Below are positions 47,916-59,978 of a DNA stretch of 64,000 nucleotides, in pieces. The notes under the pieces were generated by a model. It did not search any database. It saw nothing but the letters and a program-made list of their open reading frames with translations, and had not been told where the DNA came from. This stretch comes from Copromyces sp. CBS 386.78 (Eukaryota; Ascomycota; Sordariomycetes; Sordariales; Sordariaceae). Position 1 is the stretch's first letter. Every line of letters starts with the position of its first letter. The translations under genes were made by a program, and so were the position numbers. The stretch covers positions 248,001 through 312,000 of the forward strand of contig MU839092.1 in the NCBI GenBank assembly GCA_030685235.1. Reading direction: 5' to 3'.

Positions 47916-49278
47916 TGATATTGAGGAGAGGGGAGGAAAGCCTAGCCAGGTGTTGGAAACAACTGATATCCTTTGTGGGGTCTAGTTAGTGGTCTTTGAA
48001 CCAATTTCCACGTTTTAGGGTTTGCATAAGTTATGGTGTACAGGCTTGGCTATACTATCTATGGGTTGCGGTTGAGGGGATTGCGAAAATGAATTTGCAC
48101 AGAGCAAGGAGCAGAGACAGCGAGGCTCGTTTGCTTACCTACCTGACATGAGTACAAGTCTATTGAAATCATCTTGATGACTCGGACGAGCTGTGATAAT
48201 GTGCATGAAAGCCGTTCGGTCAGATCCCGAGTCCAAGAGTCTTCCAGCTGCTTCGTATCACCCGCCCATGCCCGCTGCGCCCTTCGTTGCCTGCCTACCT
48301 GCCTATCTACTGCGCACACACCCGGACGATTGCCCTTTCCTTCCCCACCCAACAGCCAACGACAAGCCAAACAGTTAACAAGCCAACCGACCAACCAACC
48401 AACCGTCCTCCCTCGAGCTATTAACCAACGAGCCGGGTTTCTTCTTTTATCTATACTACATGACCTACATGCCTTTTCAGTCACACACGCTTGGTGGGAG
48501 AACATCCTCGGCAGGCACGACAACACATATGGCAGGCAGGCAACCTTCTTTTTTTTTTTTCCCTCGCTCCTTCCGTCGTAGAGAATTGCCAGAGGGAAGA
48601 GGGACACTGGAGGGAGGTCGGTCGCGGCGAAGAAAGGTGCTAAAAATAATGAAACATCGGCGGTTTCGTTTCACGTTCAAGGCTCAGCAGTCTCGCCATG
48701 TTGCGTTTCATCATACGGCCATGATATGGAAGGGAACGGAAAAGGTTACATCGGATTTGATCGAGCATTAAGATTGTTTGTGTCACGAGGTAAGTAAGGT
48801 TAGATGAACAGAAACTACAACGCTTCGCGCTTTCCACAAAGATGAAGTGCCCTTGGCAGGTGGTGATGGGTATGACGAGGCGGGAGACATAACAGTCGCT
48901 GTTTGGTAGATACAGAAGTAGAACTGAGGTTAAATAACGAGATATAGGTCGTGTTGAGATCAGAGATCGCAGTACAACGAGGTCTGCAGACAGAGAGGAA
49001 AGAAAGATACTTTTACGGGTCCACATATGAACTTGTCGCCTAAAATCTTCACCCTTATACAAATATTGAACATAAGGAACAAGTAAGACGTCGTCGGGTT
49101 CTCATGATCCAGTGATAGATACCAACCACCACCCTTTAACTGATACGACTACTCCCAGCTCCGGCTTTCACATCTCAACCATCGTTTTAAGTAAAGAAAC
49201 ATGCTACCAAGTGGAAATCATTCTGCGTATCAATACTCAATTAACCCATCTTCAGCAGCAATCGAACCTTTTCACTCC
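47916..49278. other. Convergent 3' intergenic region, 1.4 kb
   Basis: Between the ends of the Rco1-like gene and PDS5. It has an ACCA-type short repeat near 48390 and T-rich tracts. A 182-codon minus-strand frame (48059-48607) has no domain and is not supported. Confidence 0.45.
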
Positions 49279-52200
49279 TCACTCCTCATCCATAGCATCC
49301 TCATCCTCCTCATCCTCCGTTGGCTGCTTCCCCCTTGTACTCCTACCGCTTCTCCTAGCTGGAGCCGGTGCAGCGGCAGCCTTTACCTTCCCTTTTGTAG
49401 CAGCGGCAGCAGCCTTTGTCTTAGCTGGAGCTTTTGCCTTGCGGCCATTAGCGGCTGCTTTGCGTGCTGGTGGGGCCGCTTCTTCCTCCTCTTCCTCCTG
49501 CTCGTCCTCTTCGTTCTCTTCCTCCGCCACTGGCTCTTCGACTTCGGCTTCGGCTTCGGCTTCGGCTTCGGGCTCATCAGCCATCTCGACATCGCTGAGC
49601 TCGCTTAGATCGCTGTCGTCCTTATCTTTGGCTGGAGCTGCTGCGGCCTTACCGCGTCCGCTCTTTCTCGTAGCGTTCCTAACCGGCAGAGAGGCAGCGG
49701 CTTTCTTGCCCTTGGCGGCCGCGCTGGCGTTTTTGGTAGCAGCGGGCTGGGCTTCTTCCTCCTCTTCGGCGGCAGATGCTTCCTCCTGTTCCTCTCCGGG
49801 TTCATCAACTTCCTCGTCTTCCCTTTCCTTCTCCTTCCTTTTACTGCTCCTCGCTGAAGCGCTCGACCTGGCAGAAGTACGCTTCTGCGGCGCCTCCTCC
49901 CCACTTCCCTTACCATCTCCCTCGTTGTCCTCGTCGTTATCGTCTTCATCGAGGTATTCCCACTCGGCCACACCCTCCAACATCTCCTCATCGTCATCCT
50001 CCGAGTCGCGCTCTGTGTAGGGGCCCTTGGCTTTGTTCGCCGCGCGACGAGAGCTCTGTCGGCGCTCGGACTCGGGAACGGCCGCGCCAGGGGACCAGTC
50101 GTCGCGATCGGACCTCTTCTTGGCCGGAGTCTTCTTGGACTTGGCTGTGGCGATCTTGCGGGAGGATTTGGCTTCACGGTCGCCGTCGCGGTCACTGGAG
50201 GATTTGACTTTCTTGGACTTGTGCCCGTCGCGATTGTTGGTGCCGGTGGCGGCGGACATTGACTTGCGCTTCTGTGAAGGGGAAGTGGTGTTAGTAGGTT
50301 GTACTAGAACGAGGTACAGATCGAGTTTTCTTCCTACGTACCTTCTTCCGATCCATAGCCCTAAGAAGCTCGTCCAGCTTCTCGTCCAAGCCCTCAGGGA
50401 GGTAGGATTTCTCCGCAATCGCCTGCGCTTCGCTATGGGACTGAAGAGCCGTGTACAGACCAAGAGGTAGGCCGACTTTCCCGGGGAACGCAGCGAAAGC
50501 CCAGACCTTCTTCTCCTGCCACTTCCTGATAATGGATTGCGCCAAGTCACTCAAGACCCTGTGTGCGTCGCTGTTCGGGTTGAGCCCATCTTGCGTCTGC
50601 TTTACACGCTCCGCGTACTTATAGATCAAGCCCAGATTAGACTCGGTGCCTACCAGCACGATGTAGTTGAGGATGTACCGAGCGTGGTCGACGAGGTATT
50701 CTACCTCGTTGCTGTAGTCAGGGTGGTGGGCCAGAAGCGAGATCAGGCGGGCCATGATCGCCTCAAGAACAGGCTGCTTGAGGTTCTGGAAGTGGCGCGC
50801 TCGGGACCGAATCCATGTTTCCACCCTGTTCTTGAACTCGACGTTGGGTTCGAAGGCAGTGAGGAAGATGATGGTGTAGTAACGCGACCGCAGCTTGCCA
50901 TCGGCAAGATACTTCTGGAGCTTCCGCACAAAGCCGTGACGCACCTCCTCGACCATGTCTTGGGTGGTCAGGGCCAAAAGGTTGAAATCTGAGGGCGTGA
51001 GCATGTCGTCGAAATGCTTCTGCGTGCAGAGCTTGAGCATCAACTGTGCGGCCAAGAGCCTTAGCCTCGTCTTGTGATGCTTGGGCGTCTCCTTCTCCTC
51101 GACTATCTCGCCCTTCTCCTTGATGATCTTCTTGAGGACCTTCCAGACAGAACTGGCCTTCTCCTTTGCGTCTTCGATATCCTCGATACTCCTAACCCTA
51201 TTGACTAGTGTTTTCAGGGAGATACACTTGGCTTGGATTTCCTCGTCCATATCGGCGTCATTGATCCAATCAGGATCGCTGTCTTTGGCGTTGGTTCGCA
51301 CCTGGAGAAGAATCTCCTTAAAGGTCATATTGAGAATCTCATCACTGGCATCCTCAGTAACCTTGGGTGCAAGGAGTTCCAACTGGCTCACGGCGGTTAG
51401 CTTGTTAAGAAAGTTACTCGACCCATACGCCCAATCCTTCAATATTCGCTGGAGAATGTCAGTGGCGGTGACCATGCTCTTGTCATCCTTCTTACAAAGA
51501 ACAGTGTTGACAGCATGCTTCGAAACCTTGACGGGTTGGCCGTAAAGAGCGTAGTTGATCATGGTCTGGACAAATTTCCGATCCATGGCGACATCCTTAG
51601 GGAACTTCCGGGCATACGTGGAGCAAGCCTTGAGCGTTTCCGCTACTATGGGATCGTTCGGCTTTGTGGCAGTAGGCGCCTGATCAACAAGATCCTTGCA
51701 AAGCTGCCCGATATGGGTTTTGAAGAGGTCCGGGTTGCGTTGAGAGATCTCGTTCAAGATCTCGTGCGCAATCGATCCCAAGCCATCCTTGTCTGATCTG
51801 GAGTACTCCATGATTGTAGACAAATGACTGCGGTTGAACAGAAGGCAGCCAGAACGGTAAAGTAGAGGAAGCAGAGTGTCGATAACGGAGGGGTCTTTGC
51901 TGGCCATACAGCGCTTGATAAGCTCTTTCAACGCCTTATAAACCGTCTTAAAGTCATTCTCCTGGCCAATGACATATTTAATCAGGTTGTAGTTGCGGCG
52001 GTCGTGGATTTTAGCAAACTTGATCAGGTCGGTCTTGCTCTTAACGTGTTCTGGGAGGAACTGTGCGATGTAATCGGCGGTTTTGTTTAGATTGCTGGTG
52101 ATTTTATCGGCGTTGCTTTCCATAACACCACCGTTGTACCTGTCGCACTGGTCGAGATAGGTTTCCAGAATCTTGGCGAACTGAGGCCGTCTAGACTGCA

Positions 52201-54198
52201 TGGCGAAAAATGCCTTCTTCGCCGGCTCGTCGAGTGAGCGGACAAGGAGGAGGATCCTCTCAGCCCTAATCGCATCATGATCGATGGATGTCGCATTCGC
52301 CGATTGTGACTGAGAGTTGCCATTGGCGTTGGAATTCTTGGTAGCCTTTTTGACTGGCGGAAATCCAAGAGGCACCAGGAACTCATAGATGACGCGATCC
52401 ATCAAGACGTTCAGTTCCAGATCATTGGCGTAAAAGGCGTTGTAGATGCGTGACGGAATGCCAGACAGCGCTGCTGTTACTGCTTCATTTCCAGCAAGCA
52501 TCTCCCCAGTCCCGACAGCCCAGAGTTTAGCCAACAGTGACATGGCGGCAACTCTAACAGCGGGTTTCCTGTCGCGACAGCGATCAGCCAACGTGTTGAG
52601 AACCGATCCATCCTTGCCTACTCCTCCATTAGGTCCTAGCTTGGCAATGATGTCCTGGAACTTGAAGGTCTCGACAGCTTTGACAGCTGCAAGTCTGACC
52701 TTTTCATCGCTGTCCGAGAGCTTCTCTCCCAACCCTCGGATCAAAGTAGCCTCGTCCTCGCGGCTGAGTCCGATTCCTCCAGCAGAAGTGGAGAGAATGT
52801 GGCCTACCGCCGTGGTCCATGCGGCGCGAATAGACGGAGCTTTATCGTTCTTCCTACTCAGAAAGTTGTGGAACGTCGTGCTATGTGTCTGAGAGAAGGA
52901 AATAGAGCAAAGCGGCGTGGTGAGGATGTTGGTCACTTGGGGTTCCGCTCTATCTTCCTCTTCCAGACTCAATGGCGGGTATGCAGCTGGATCAAGGACG
53001 GGCAATGGAGGCGGGCCTGCGGCGCCAATGCCTGAAATCATATCTCCGAGGGTCTCCGTTGCCATCTGTCGCAAGTGCACATTGTCTGCCGAGAGCTCCG
53101 CATCAACCTGGGGAATAACGTTTTGAAGGATCATGGGGGCAGCCTTCCAGATCTCCCGAATAAGCACATGCGCTTTCCTCAGTTCCTTCAAGTCGGACTC
53201 GGACGGCCCTGTTGGGGCATCATCCTCATCGTTTTCGTCATCTTTGTCTCTGTTACCGCTCGGCTTCCCAGCAAAACCTGTCGCGTCGACAATCACATCA
53301 CTAAAATACTGACTGGCGAAACGGGCCATCTTGTCGTCATAAGTCTGGCATAGATTCCTGACCATCTGGTAAGCCTCTGGCTCTTCCTTCAGGAGCAGCG
53401 TTGCCTGGCTGTCATCGATTGGCACATGATCCTGCCGTTCCTTGCCAAGTCCCGGAGCAGCAGCTCTCAGGAACTGGGCCATGATGACATCCACAACCTT
53501 TCCTGGAAGGGTCACCGAGTCGTCGATGAGTGCCCCCAGCATCTCTTGCATACTAAACTCGACGTCCTTTCCAACCTGCTCTCCCTTGGAGGATTTGAGA
53601 CCCGAGACGCCGTCGAAAATTGTGGTAAAAAGCTTGAGTAACAAGGCCTCGCTGCCTTCAACATCGAGTAGCAGCACGATACTCTTGATCTCGGCAAAGG
53701 ACCGTAGCACATACTTGTGCTGGTTGTTGTAGGGATTCGATGGATCGAAGAGGGCGGGAATGATGGAGTTGATGCTGAGGTTAAAGATGTCCTGTGTTGC
53801 AATCACCAACGTCAGCAGATGGTCCATGAAAGGGCGTCTTGTGGCCCTCGAACCTTGAGTTGCGATGGAGTAAAGGGCGCATCGGGGGCGCATAGCCTTA
53901 GGATATCGACAATGCAGCATGCTGTGTATGCCCGTACGCCCTTGTCCTTGTGTTGGATAAGCTGATGAGAGGCGACGTCCTTAGCGACCTTGACCAGCGA
54001 ATCGGCGTCCACAGTCTCCTGATCCATATCCGACAGCTCCTTGGAGAGGGCGTCGAGTCTCTTGAGCAGTGTATCGACGGAGATGGGCTTGCCGGGGCGC
54101 CATGTTAAGGGCTCGTTGAACTCGAGTGCGACCAGTCCCTGTTCCTGTTCCTGCTCGAGCTCCTCCTCCTCCTCGGGAGCACTCCGACGTGGCGCCAT
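49279..54198 (-). CDS. pds5: Sister chromatid cohesion protein PDS5
   Basis: HEAT-repeat regulator that binds the cohesin kleisin and controls maintenance and release of cohesion. Three exons (54198-53854, 53791-50342, 50271-49279) in phase give 1595 residues. The start carries LTWRPGKPISVDTLLKRLDALSKEL and VRAYTACCIVDILRLCAPDAPF, hallmarks of PDS5, followed by about 1150 residues of helical repeats in exon 2 (for example KVRLAAVKAVETF, CRDRKPAVRVAAMSLLAKLW). Exon 3 encodes an additional 330-residue tail that is highly charged: Lys/Arg/Ser segments, Glu runs, an (EA)n tract and AT-hook-like RSGRSTRGK and KSGRGK. Such basic/acidic tails are common in PDS5 and probably bind DNA. An in-frame ATG at 54240 would add 14 residues; the 54198 start is preferred because the acidic MAPRRSAPEEEEE start resembles fungal homologues. 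Confidence 0.95.
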
Positions 54199-56654
54199 GG
54201 CGGCTGATGTGCTGTGGTGAAGCCGTCCTCTTGCGTGCAATCGGTGGGCAAGCTAGCCAAGTGACGGATCTGGTCAAGTGACGAAGCGGCGAAGACTGGT
54301 AACTGGATCGAATAGGAAGGCGGGGGCGGAGAGGAGTTGGGAGGCTCGTCAGTCGTTGAGCGATCACAGGGCGCGCGTGGTGCCGTGGTGTGACGTTAAC
54401 GACGGGAGGAAGGTCGAGGCTCAGGTCGTCGACTCGCGATTGGCGATGCGCGGATCCTTGGAGGTATATGGACAGCTTGGTATCGCGGGCCACGAGAGAT
54501 AATCCGAGATAATGATATGCGCAGATGGTTTCTAGATGTCGCGCGACAGGCCGGCTGGACTCGGAGGAGAATATGATCAGATGCGGTGGGTTGCTGAGTT
54601 GTTGATATGTTCGGCGACAGCTGTGTTACGCGCTCGCCCGTCCTGTTCCTTCGCGTGTACAACAATTCGTGACCTACATACAACCTAATTGGGGGACAAT
54701 TGGCGGGGAGCTGCAGCGTCCGCAAGACAGGGGACCACTGGCAGGGGCCCGGTGAAACGTTGGGAGCATCTTACAGAATATTACGGTCCGCTGTCTTGGA
54801 GACGCTGACACATAATTACGTCTGCGTAAAATAAGGTATCTTCGAGTCGATATGGTAAGAAACTCGTGCATTTGCACAGTCCAAACATCCAAAGTGAATG
54901 CAACTTGAACTTCAACCGCACGTCAACGAATGCCCTCAAATCACCTAGAACTCAGTCATGACACTCTTTCGTGAAACCCCCTAACAACTTCGACAGTCGC
55001 CCAAAAAAGGTGAAATTCACTTTTTTGTTTATCGATACTCATGCTCCTGGAGTTACTTTGTCTACATTCGCACTAGACGAGGCCCGCCGACCGCGAACAT
55101 GTTCACCTTGACTCCGTTGATAGTCAACCTCGTTTGACGATTTTGCGAACGGCGAGTCCTTGAGAACTTTCGCTCCACTCATTCCAACTCAGTTTCGACA
55201 TGTTCACGGGTCTTATCAATGATTCCCCCGCTCTCTGCAGCCTTATCACCCGTTCACTCATTCTCATCTTCAATGCTTGGCTTGTGAGTCTCATCGTGGA
55301 AGCTCCCGGCGTGGTTTGACGTTCATCATATGAAATCCTCACGCCTTCACAAAGTATCATATGTGCCAATGTCATATCCACCTCCTCGACAGAATAAGCA
55401 ACCTTATCTTCCTAGGAACCACAAAGCAGATATAGGTTCTCTTCATGCCTAACACTTGCGGCACTGGTTTTAATCCAGTTGTCCGTTTGCATTATCGACA
55501 TAAAGGACATGGATGCATCCACGAAGCGACCTACGTTGGATCAAACAAGACTAGAACAACGACCAAGTGGGTTTAAACGGTTACGTTTAGATACTGGAAG
55601 ACCATATCCTCCCAGCGAGTACCTATACTTGGGATCAGACTGGTGGCTACGGTACATAGCATTTTGTTTGTTTTTCATCTCCCCACAAACCTGCAAATTC
55701 TACCCTTGTAGACTACATGGAGGAACTGATCTAAGAATACCTCACCTACCCGCGATAACGACTATCGAAGATCGGAGTGGAAGAGGATGGATGCTCCTGG
55801 GTGTCACACGTCTCGAGAGGACCCGATTCGTTCCATTGCTCGTCTGAGGAAGGCTCGACTTGTAGGTGAAGGCGGTCACTTCTCCTCAACTGCCCGCCGG
55901 ACCTTTGGACATGGAAGGTACGCCGCCGATTGTACGGCACGGCCAAGTGTCAGCTGAGGTGAATTGCGTTTCCAAAAAGCGCACCTTCCCGCGTGAAGGA
56001 TTCCTCAGGTTCTCAACTCTTGCCGTCCCCGTTTTCATCCTATCCTCCTCGGTCGCCAGCCGATAACCGTCGTCAACAGTGGCAGCTTCTGCCAGTGATT
56101 TTGACATTCACTCCCTCCTGCCCATCGCGTATAAGAATCCTAAATCTGGCCCGCAGTCTCTCCTTCCACTGTTTTCCCCTCCCACTCGTCACACTTTCTC
56201 AACAACTGCGGACTCGTCCTTCCAATCTCAACAGTCACTCGTTCAGCGCGCACCCAGCACTCCAGCCTTTAATCGCTCGTAAGTTATTCTCACCTTTATG
56301 CTTCCTTCCCTTTTGTCCATTTGTTCGCATTGTCGCGACGAGCAGTCGCATGGTGGGGATGCTCCTCGATCGCGAGATGATCGCGACATGACAGCGGTTT
56401 TGCGATACCTTCGCGCACCTCTTCCCACGCGCCCGACCTCATCGCCACAGCAGGCGGCTCTGGTCCGTCAAGAGGTCTTGATCTCGAGCTCGCATCCGCG
56501 TGTTGATATCTCGTCGTCGTTGTCGTATACCCCTTTCTCGGATCCCTCTTCCCCTCCCCTGGGGCTGTTCTGTGTCCCGCGTCCATGAATTGTGGTTACT
56601 CTTTTCTCTGCAGCGTCGTCTAACCATCCTAGCTAGGTTATCTCCCCTACCACA
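54199..56654. promoter_or_regulatory. Divergent region PDS5 / GPI-type protein, 2.5 kb
   Basis: Shared upstream region of two divergent genes. Frames up to 122-170 codons exist but none has a domain or splice structure I can support. A pyrimidine-rich leader with an intron-like GTAAGTTATTCTCACC near 56280 precedes the wall-protein gene, so a 5' untranslated intron is possible. Confidence 0.4.
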
Positions 56655-57325
56655 ATGTCTGATATGATGCTCATGGCCGCCGCCATCGCTGGCTTTAGCG
56701 TTACCGGTGCCAACGCTCAGATGGCTTATGGCAGCGCCGGTGCCGTGACCGCCTCCAGTTCTGGGTAAGTCTTTGGTTTCTCGATCCTCAAACGAAGACT
56801 AACACTGACAGCGCTTGTGCCTCTAGCGTCTCGGCTTGCGTTCCCACCACTATCACTGTCACGCCTTCCGTCAGCGCCGCCGCCGACCAAACCACCGCCG
56901 ACGTCGATGGTGTTCAGGGCAGCGCCTCGTCCACCAGCAGCAGCGATTTTACCACCATCAGCAGCGATCTCACCACCATCAGCAGCGATCTCATTTCCTA
57001 CATCACCAAGACTGCCACTGCCACTTTGACCACTACATTCGTCAAGGCTACCCAGCCCGCCGCCAACGCTACTGCCACTGCCACTCAGTACAGCAACGGC
57101 ACCACCACTGCGACCGCCACCGGTATGGCCGGCACTGGTACCGGTGTCTCTTCTTGGGCCACCGGACCCTATCACTCTGCGGCCAATGGCACTTATGCTT
57201 CCCCGGCCGCCACTGCCGGCCATCCTCAGCAGGCCGGTGCTTCAACTTCTTCCAGCGTGAGCTACATCCACCTCGCTGTGGCGCTCATTGCTTCTGCCGC
57301 CCTCGGCGCTGTCCTTGGCGCCTAA
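56655..57325 (+). CDS. Small secreted GPI-anchored wall protein (putative)
   Basis: Two exons (56655-56764 and 56812-57325) give 207 residues. The N-terminus (MMLMAAAIAGFSVTGANAQ) looks like a signal peptide. The body is Ala/Ser/Thr-rich with a short repeat, TTISSDL, present twice in tandem and once in part. The C-terminus has a small-residue stretch, then a hydrophobic end (LAVALIASAALGAVLGA), the pattern of a GPI-attachment signal. This suggests an O-glycosylated cell-surface protein; no specific function can be named. A second in-frame acceptor at 56826 would shorten the protein by five residues (ACASS). Confidence 0.8.
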
Positions 57326-58722
57326 TCCGCCTCTTAGGTCATGGCATCGCAGTCATACCCTAAGATTTTGAGTGTTTCTCTCCTTCAATATGGCATTTTC
57401 TTCTGTCTCGGTTGGAGTTTGGCTGGCTTGTCTTGTCTTGGGCTTCCTGCTAACTGGAACATAATCGGTGTTTGGGAAGGAAACACACCGGCAAAGGAAG
57501 ATAAAAGCTTTGGTTGGCTGAGATGTTTGGTCTTGTTTGACCGACATCTCGTTGGCTTTCTGGGCATTATCTCACAATCTGGTATAGTCTCCTATATCCT
57601 TGTCTTTTGCGGTATCATCAAAGGGCCAATCAGATAGGGCAATATGGACAAGTGAATGACACTCAAACATAGTATGAAGCATATCTATCATACATGAAAT
57701 CTTTCTCCAATGCGCGCAACCAAAACCGAGTGGCTTTCCTTGGTGATCTTTGTGAAACAAGACCGAGTTGGCTTTGCTTCGTAACCTCGCTCATATCTCT
57801 TTATTACTTGTGATTGTATGTGGTGTTACACTGTGCTATGCCTTCAACGCAAATGCCACCATTACCCGGGTATTGAAAGAACACGAGCTCCAGTTAGATA
57901 GTGGACCTTGTTCCGTTGAGGCGAACGTTGAGACGGCCATACACGATGCAAGCGCATTTGTGGATACTCAGAGTATGTCTATCTGGATGGTGGAGGATGC
58001 CGAAAACAAGCAGACTGTTTGTTTGGAACAAATGGTTCACGATACCCCGACATGGTAAAAAAAGAAGAATTCCGAGTAAGAATAGAAGGGTTGTCTAAAA
58101 TGTGGCCCGCCACATTGCCTCGGCTGATGGTATCGCACATCCCAAACGAATGGTTGGGAGGCATAGTTCACAAAGACAGGCTAGGGTGTAAATCACCTGG
58201 ATAGGCTTTCGAGACCACAAGTTAGCTACCCGGTGCTGACTACGCGGTATTCAAGGTCTGTTTTTTGGAGCTACAGTCACCAGACCACCGCGGCGTGGAT
58301 GACGCCGTCGTCAGATGGGTCGCTACCTCTGATCTGACTGGGTCCCTCCTTAGTAGCAGCGGTAGGGTCGAACTTTCCTTCGGGCGGCTTCGGACAACGT
58401 TTTTTTGTAACTTTTTGCCCCTTTTTTACCCTCTTCTCTTTTCGAATACTTCCTGTAAACTTCTTCCTGATTCAACCATCTGTTAACTAGCATACTTTCA
58501 CTCCCAGTTCTGTTACTGGGTCAGGCTCTGCTTGCTATCAGAGCCCGAATGTGCACATTGAAAGCGAGTGTCACCTGATGATTATAGGCTAGCAATGTAT
58601 CTTTGGGCGGAGGCAATGATATTAGGTAAGATGAGGAAGTTAGTAATATTCGGGAATAGCGAAGATAAGTAGCTATGCTAATAGCGATGTTGGGCAAGGC
58701 TATAAGACGTCGCGTCTTAGGA
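57326..58722. other. Intergenic region at start of the accessory part
   Basis: No supported gene. A 97-codon frame at 57768-58058 looks secreted (hydrophobic N-terminus) but begins with TTG directly after a stop and has no ATG. Near 58525 there is a hairpin (GGCTCTG ... CAGAGCC) and the palindrome AATGTGCACATT; they may be remnants of a mobile element but I cannot assign one. Confidence 0.35.
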
Positions 58723-59978
58723 TCAGCGAGAAGCACCCGCCCTCTCAACAGGCTCATCTTCTTCCCTAATCGGGCCCAGCTCGTGTAGTTGGATCGCCAT
58801 CATGGCGTCCATCCTCTCCCTCACCCTATCCTACACCGCGTCGCTCTCCCACATCAACGCCAACTCTTCCAAGGTCCGGTTCTGAGTCTCTGGGAAGAGG
58901 AAGTACACGGTCAGTACTTCGACTGCAATCCAGATGCACTAAACCAAGTAGTACCGCCATCCAATCTTGTCCAAGGCGATGGGGCTCACGTAGTTGTTAA
59001 TGGACGGGCGATACGACTGGTCAGATGCTTCAACCAGGGCTTCACATAAATCAAATCAATTCAAATCTGAGAGCTGATTTGCCTTATTTGGGATATTTTG
59101 AATCCAGATTTGCGTTGTTGAGGGTACATCTGAATTACTTTATTAGGATTTGTTCCGCGGAGAAGAGTGGTAAAAATACTAAAGTTACTCACTATATCCA
59201 ATTGTTAATACCCTAAAGTACTAAAATATTCCCAGTTTCTATAGCAGCACACGACTTTTTTGTCTCCTATATGATATTTTTACCCAACTGTTTATAACGG
59301 AAATCACTCGTACATATACTGGAGAACTATACTACTACAAAACTCTAATATCTCTATCAAAATAAATACGCAAATCTAACAAATCAAACCAGGATTCAAA
59401 TTTAAGTTAATCTAGGACACAAGTTGATTTATTGGGACCCAGTCTGATTTGCCTTGCTTTGCATACGGTTTGATTTGTGTGAAACCCTGTGCTCAACAGC
59501 GATGCTTTGAGACCGTTGATGGTAGGGGAAGAGCTCAGACATGTAAGTGTACGCGAGAGAACCCCAGCCTAAAGCGTAGAAGCTGTAAAATGTAACGTTA
59601 GTTCTTGATTGGAACAAGAGGGTGTTGGATAGGGAGAAACTTATGGGGTGTACAGGAACATGAACGCCAATATGGGAATGACGGGCTTTGCGAGAGCCTG
59701 TCTCTGCCTGGGAGCTGGCAATGGTCCACACAATGTACACCAACTCCGTGCCAATAGTTCCCATCAATAAAATTGTCCTGCAAGGGTATCTTGGGCTGAT
59801 AGTGGCCACGGGAACGGAAGCAAGGAGGCCCCAGCATGTCCAGCCGAAGATAGTGATTTGAACCGTCGTAGGGTTGCCGACGGTTTTCAAAATCTTCCCG
59901 GTATAGAAGTTGAGAAGACCGTTGCCGCTCCATTGCGTCGAAATGTCCGATTAGTGCGGCCAGGAAAAAGCGCTTTTG
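58723..59978 (-). pseudogene. Decayed MFS sugar transporter, truncated and interrupted
   Basis: Remains of a hexose-type major facilitator. From about 59978 the minus strand reads KRFFLAALIGHFD; after one extra base the family motif QWSGNGLLNFYTGKILK follows in another frame, then GWGSLAYTYMSELFPYHQR, the conserved loop before the tenth helix. The coding then stops at the inserted element (59035-59489). On the other side it resumes with NNYVSPIALDKIGWRYYLV, an in-frame stop where the family has Tyr or Trp, VYFLFPETQNRTLEELALM, a second stop, and a tail ending at 58723. The N-terminal half of the transporter is absent. The two stops could arise from C-to-T or G-to-A changes, as RIP makes. It cannot encode a working carrier. 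Confidence 0.88.
59035..59489. mobile_element. hAT-like MITE with terminal inverted repeats
   Basis: A 455-bp A+T-rich insertion inside the transporter relic. The left end CAGGGCTTCACATAAATC and the right end, read inverted, CAGGGTTTCACACAAATC agree at 20 of the first 23 positions; all three differences are C/T transitions. The 12-mer CTGATTTGCCTT is repeated in direct orientation near both ends as a subterminal repeat. Flanks are TGCTTCAAC on the left and TGCTCAAC on the right, an 8-bp target duplication with one added T. CAGGG ends with 8-bp duplications are typical of hAT elements. There is no transposase frame, so it is a non-autonomous element. Confidence 0.82.

Noticed and set aside
57768..58058. 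Secreted-looking 97-codon frame
   Set aside because: Starts with TTG right after a stop codon and has no in-frame ATG before the hydrophobic segment.
58500..58760. Possible LTR/primer-binding-site remnant (TGCTATCAGAGCC)
   Set aside because: The resemblance to an initiator-tRNA primer site is also explained by a simple hairpin GGCTCTG...CAGAGCC, and no second LTR or retroelement coding sequence is seen.
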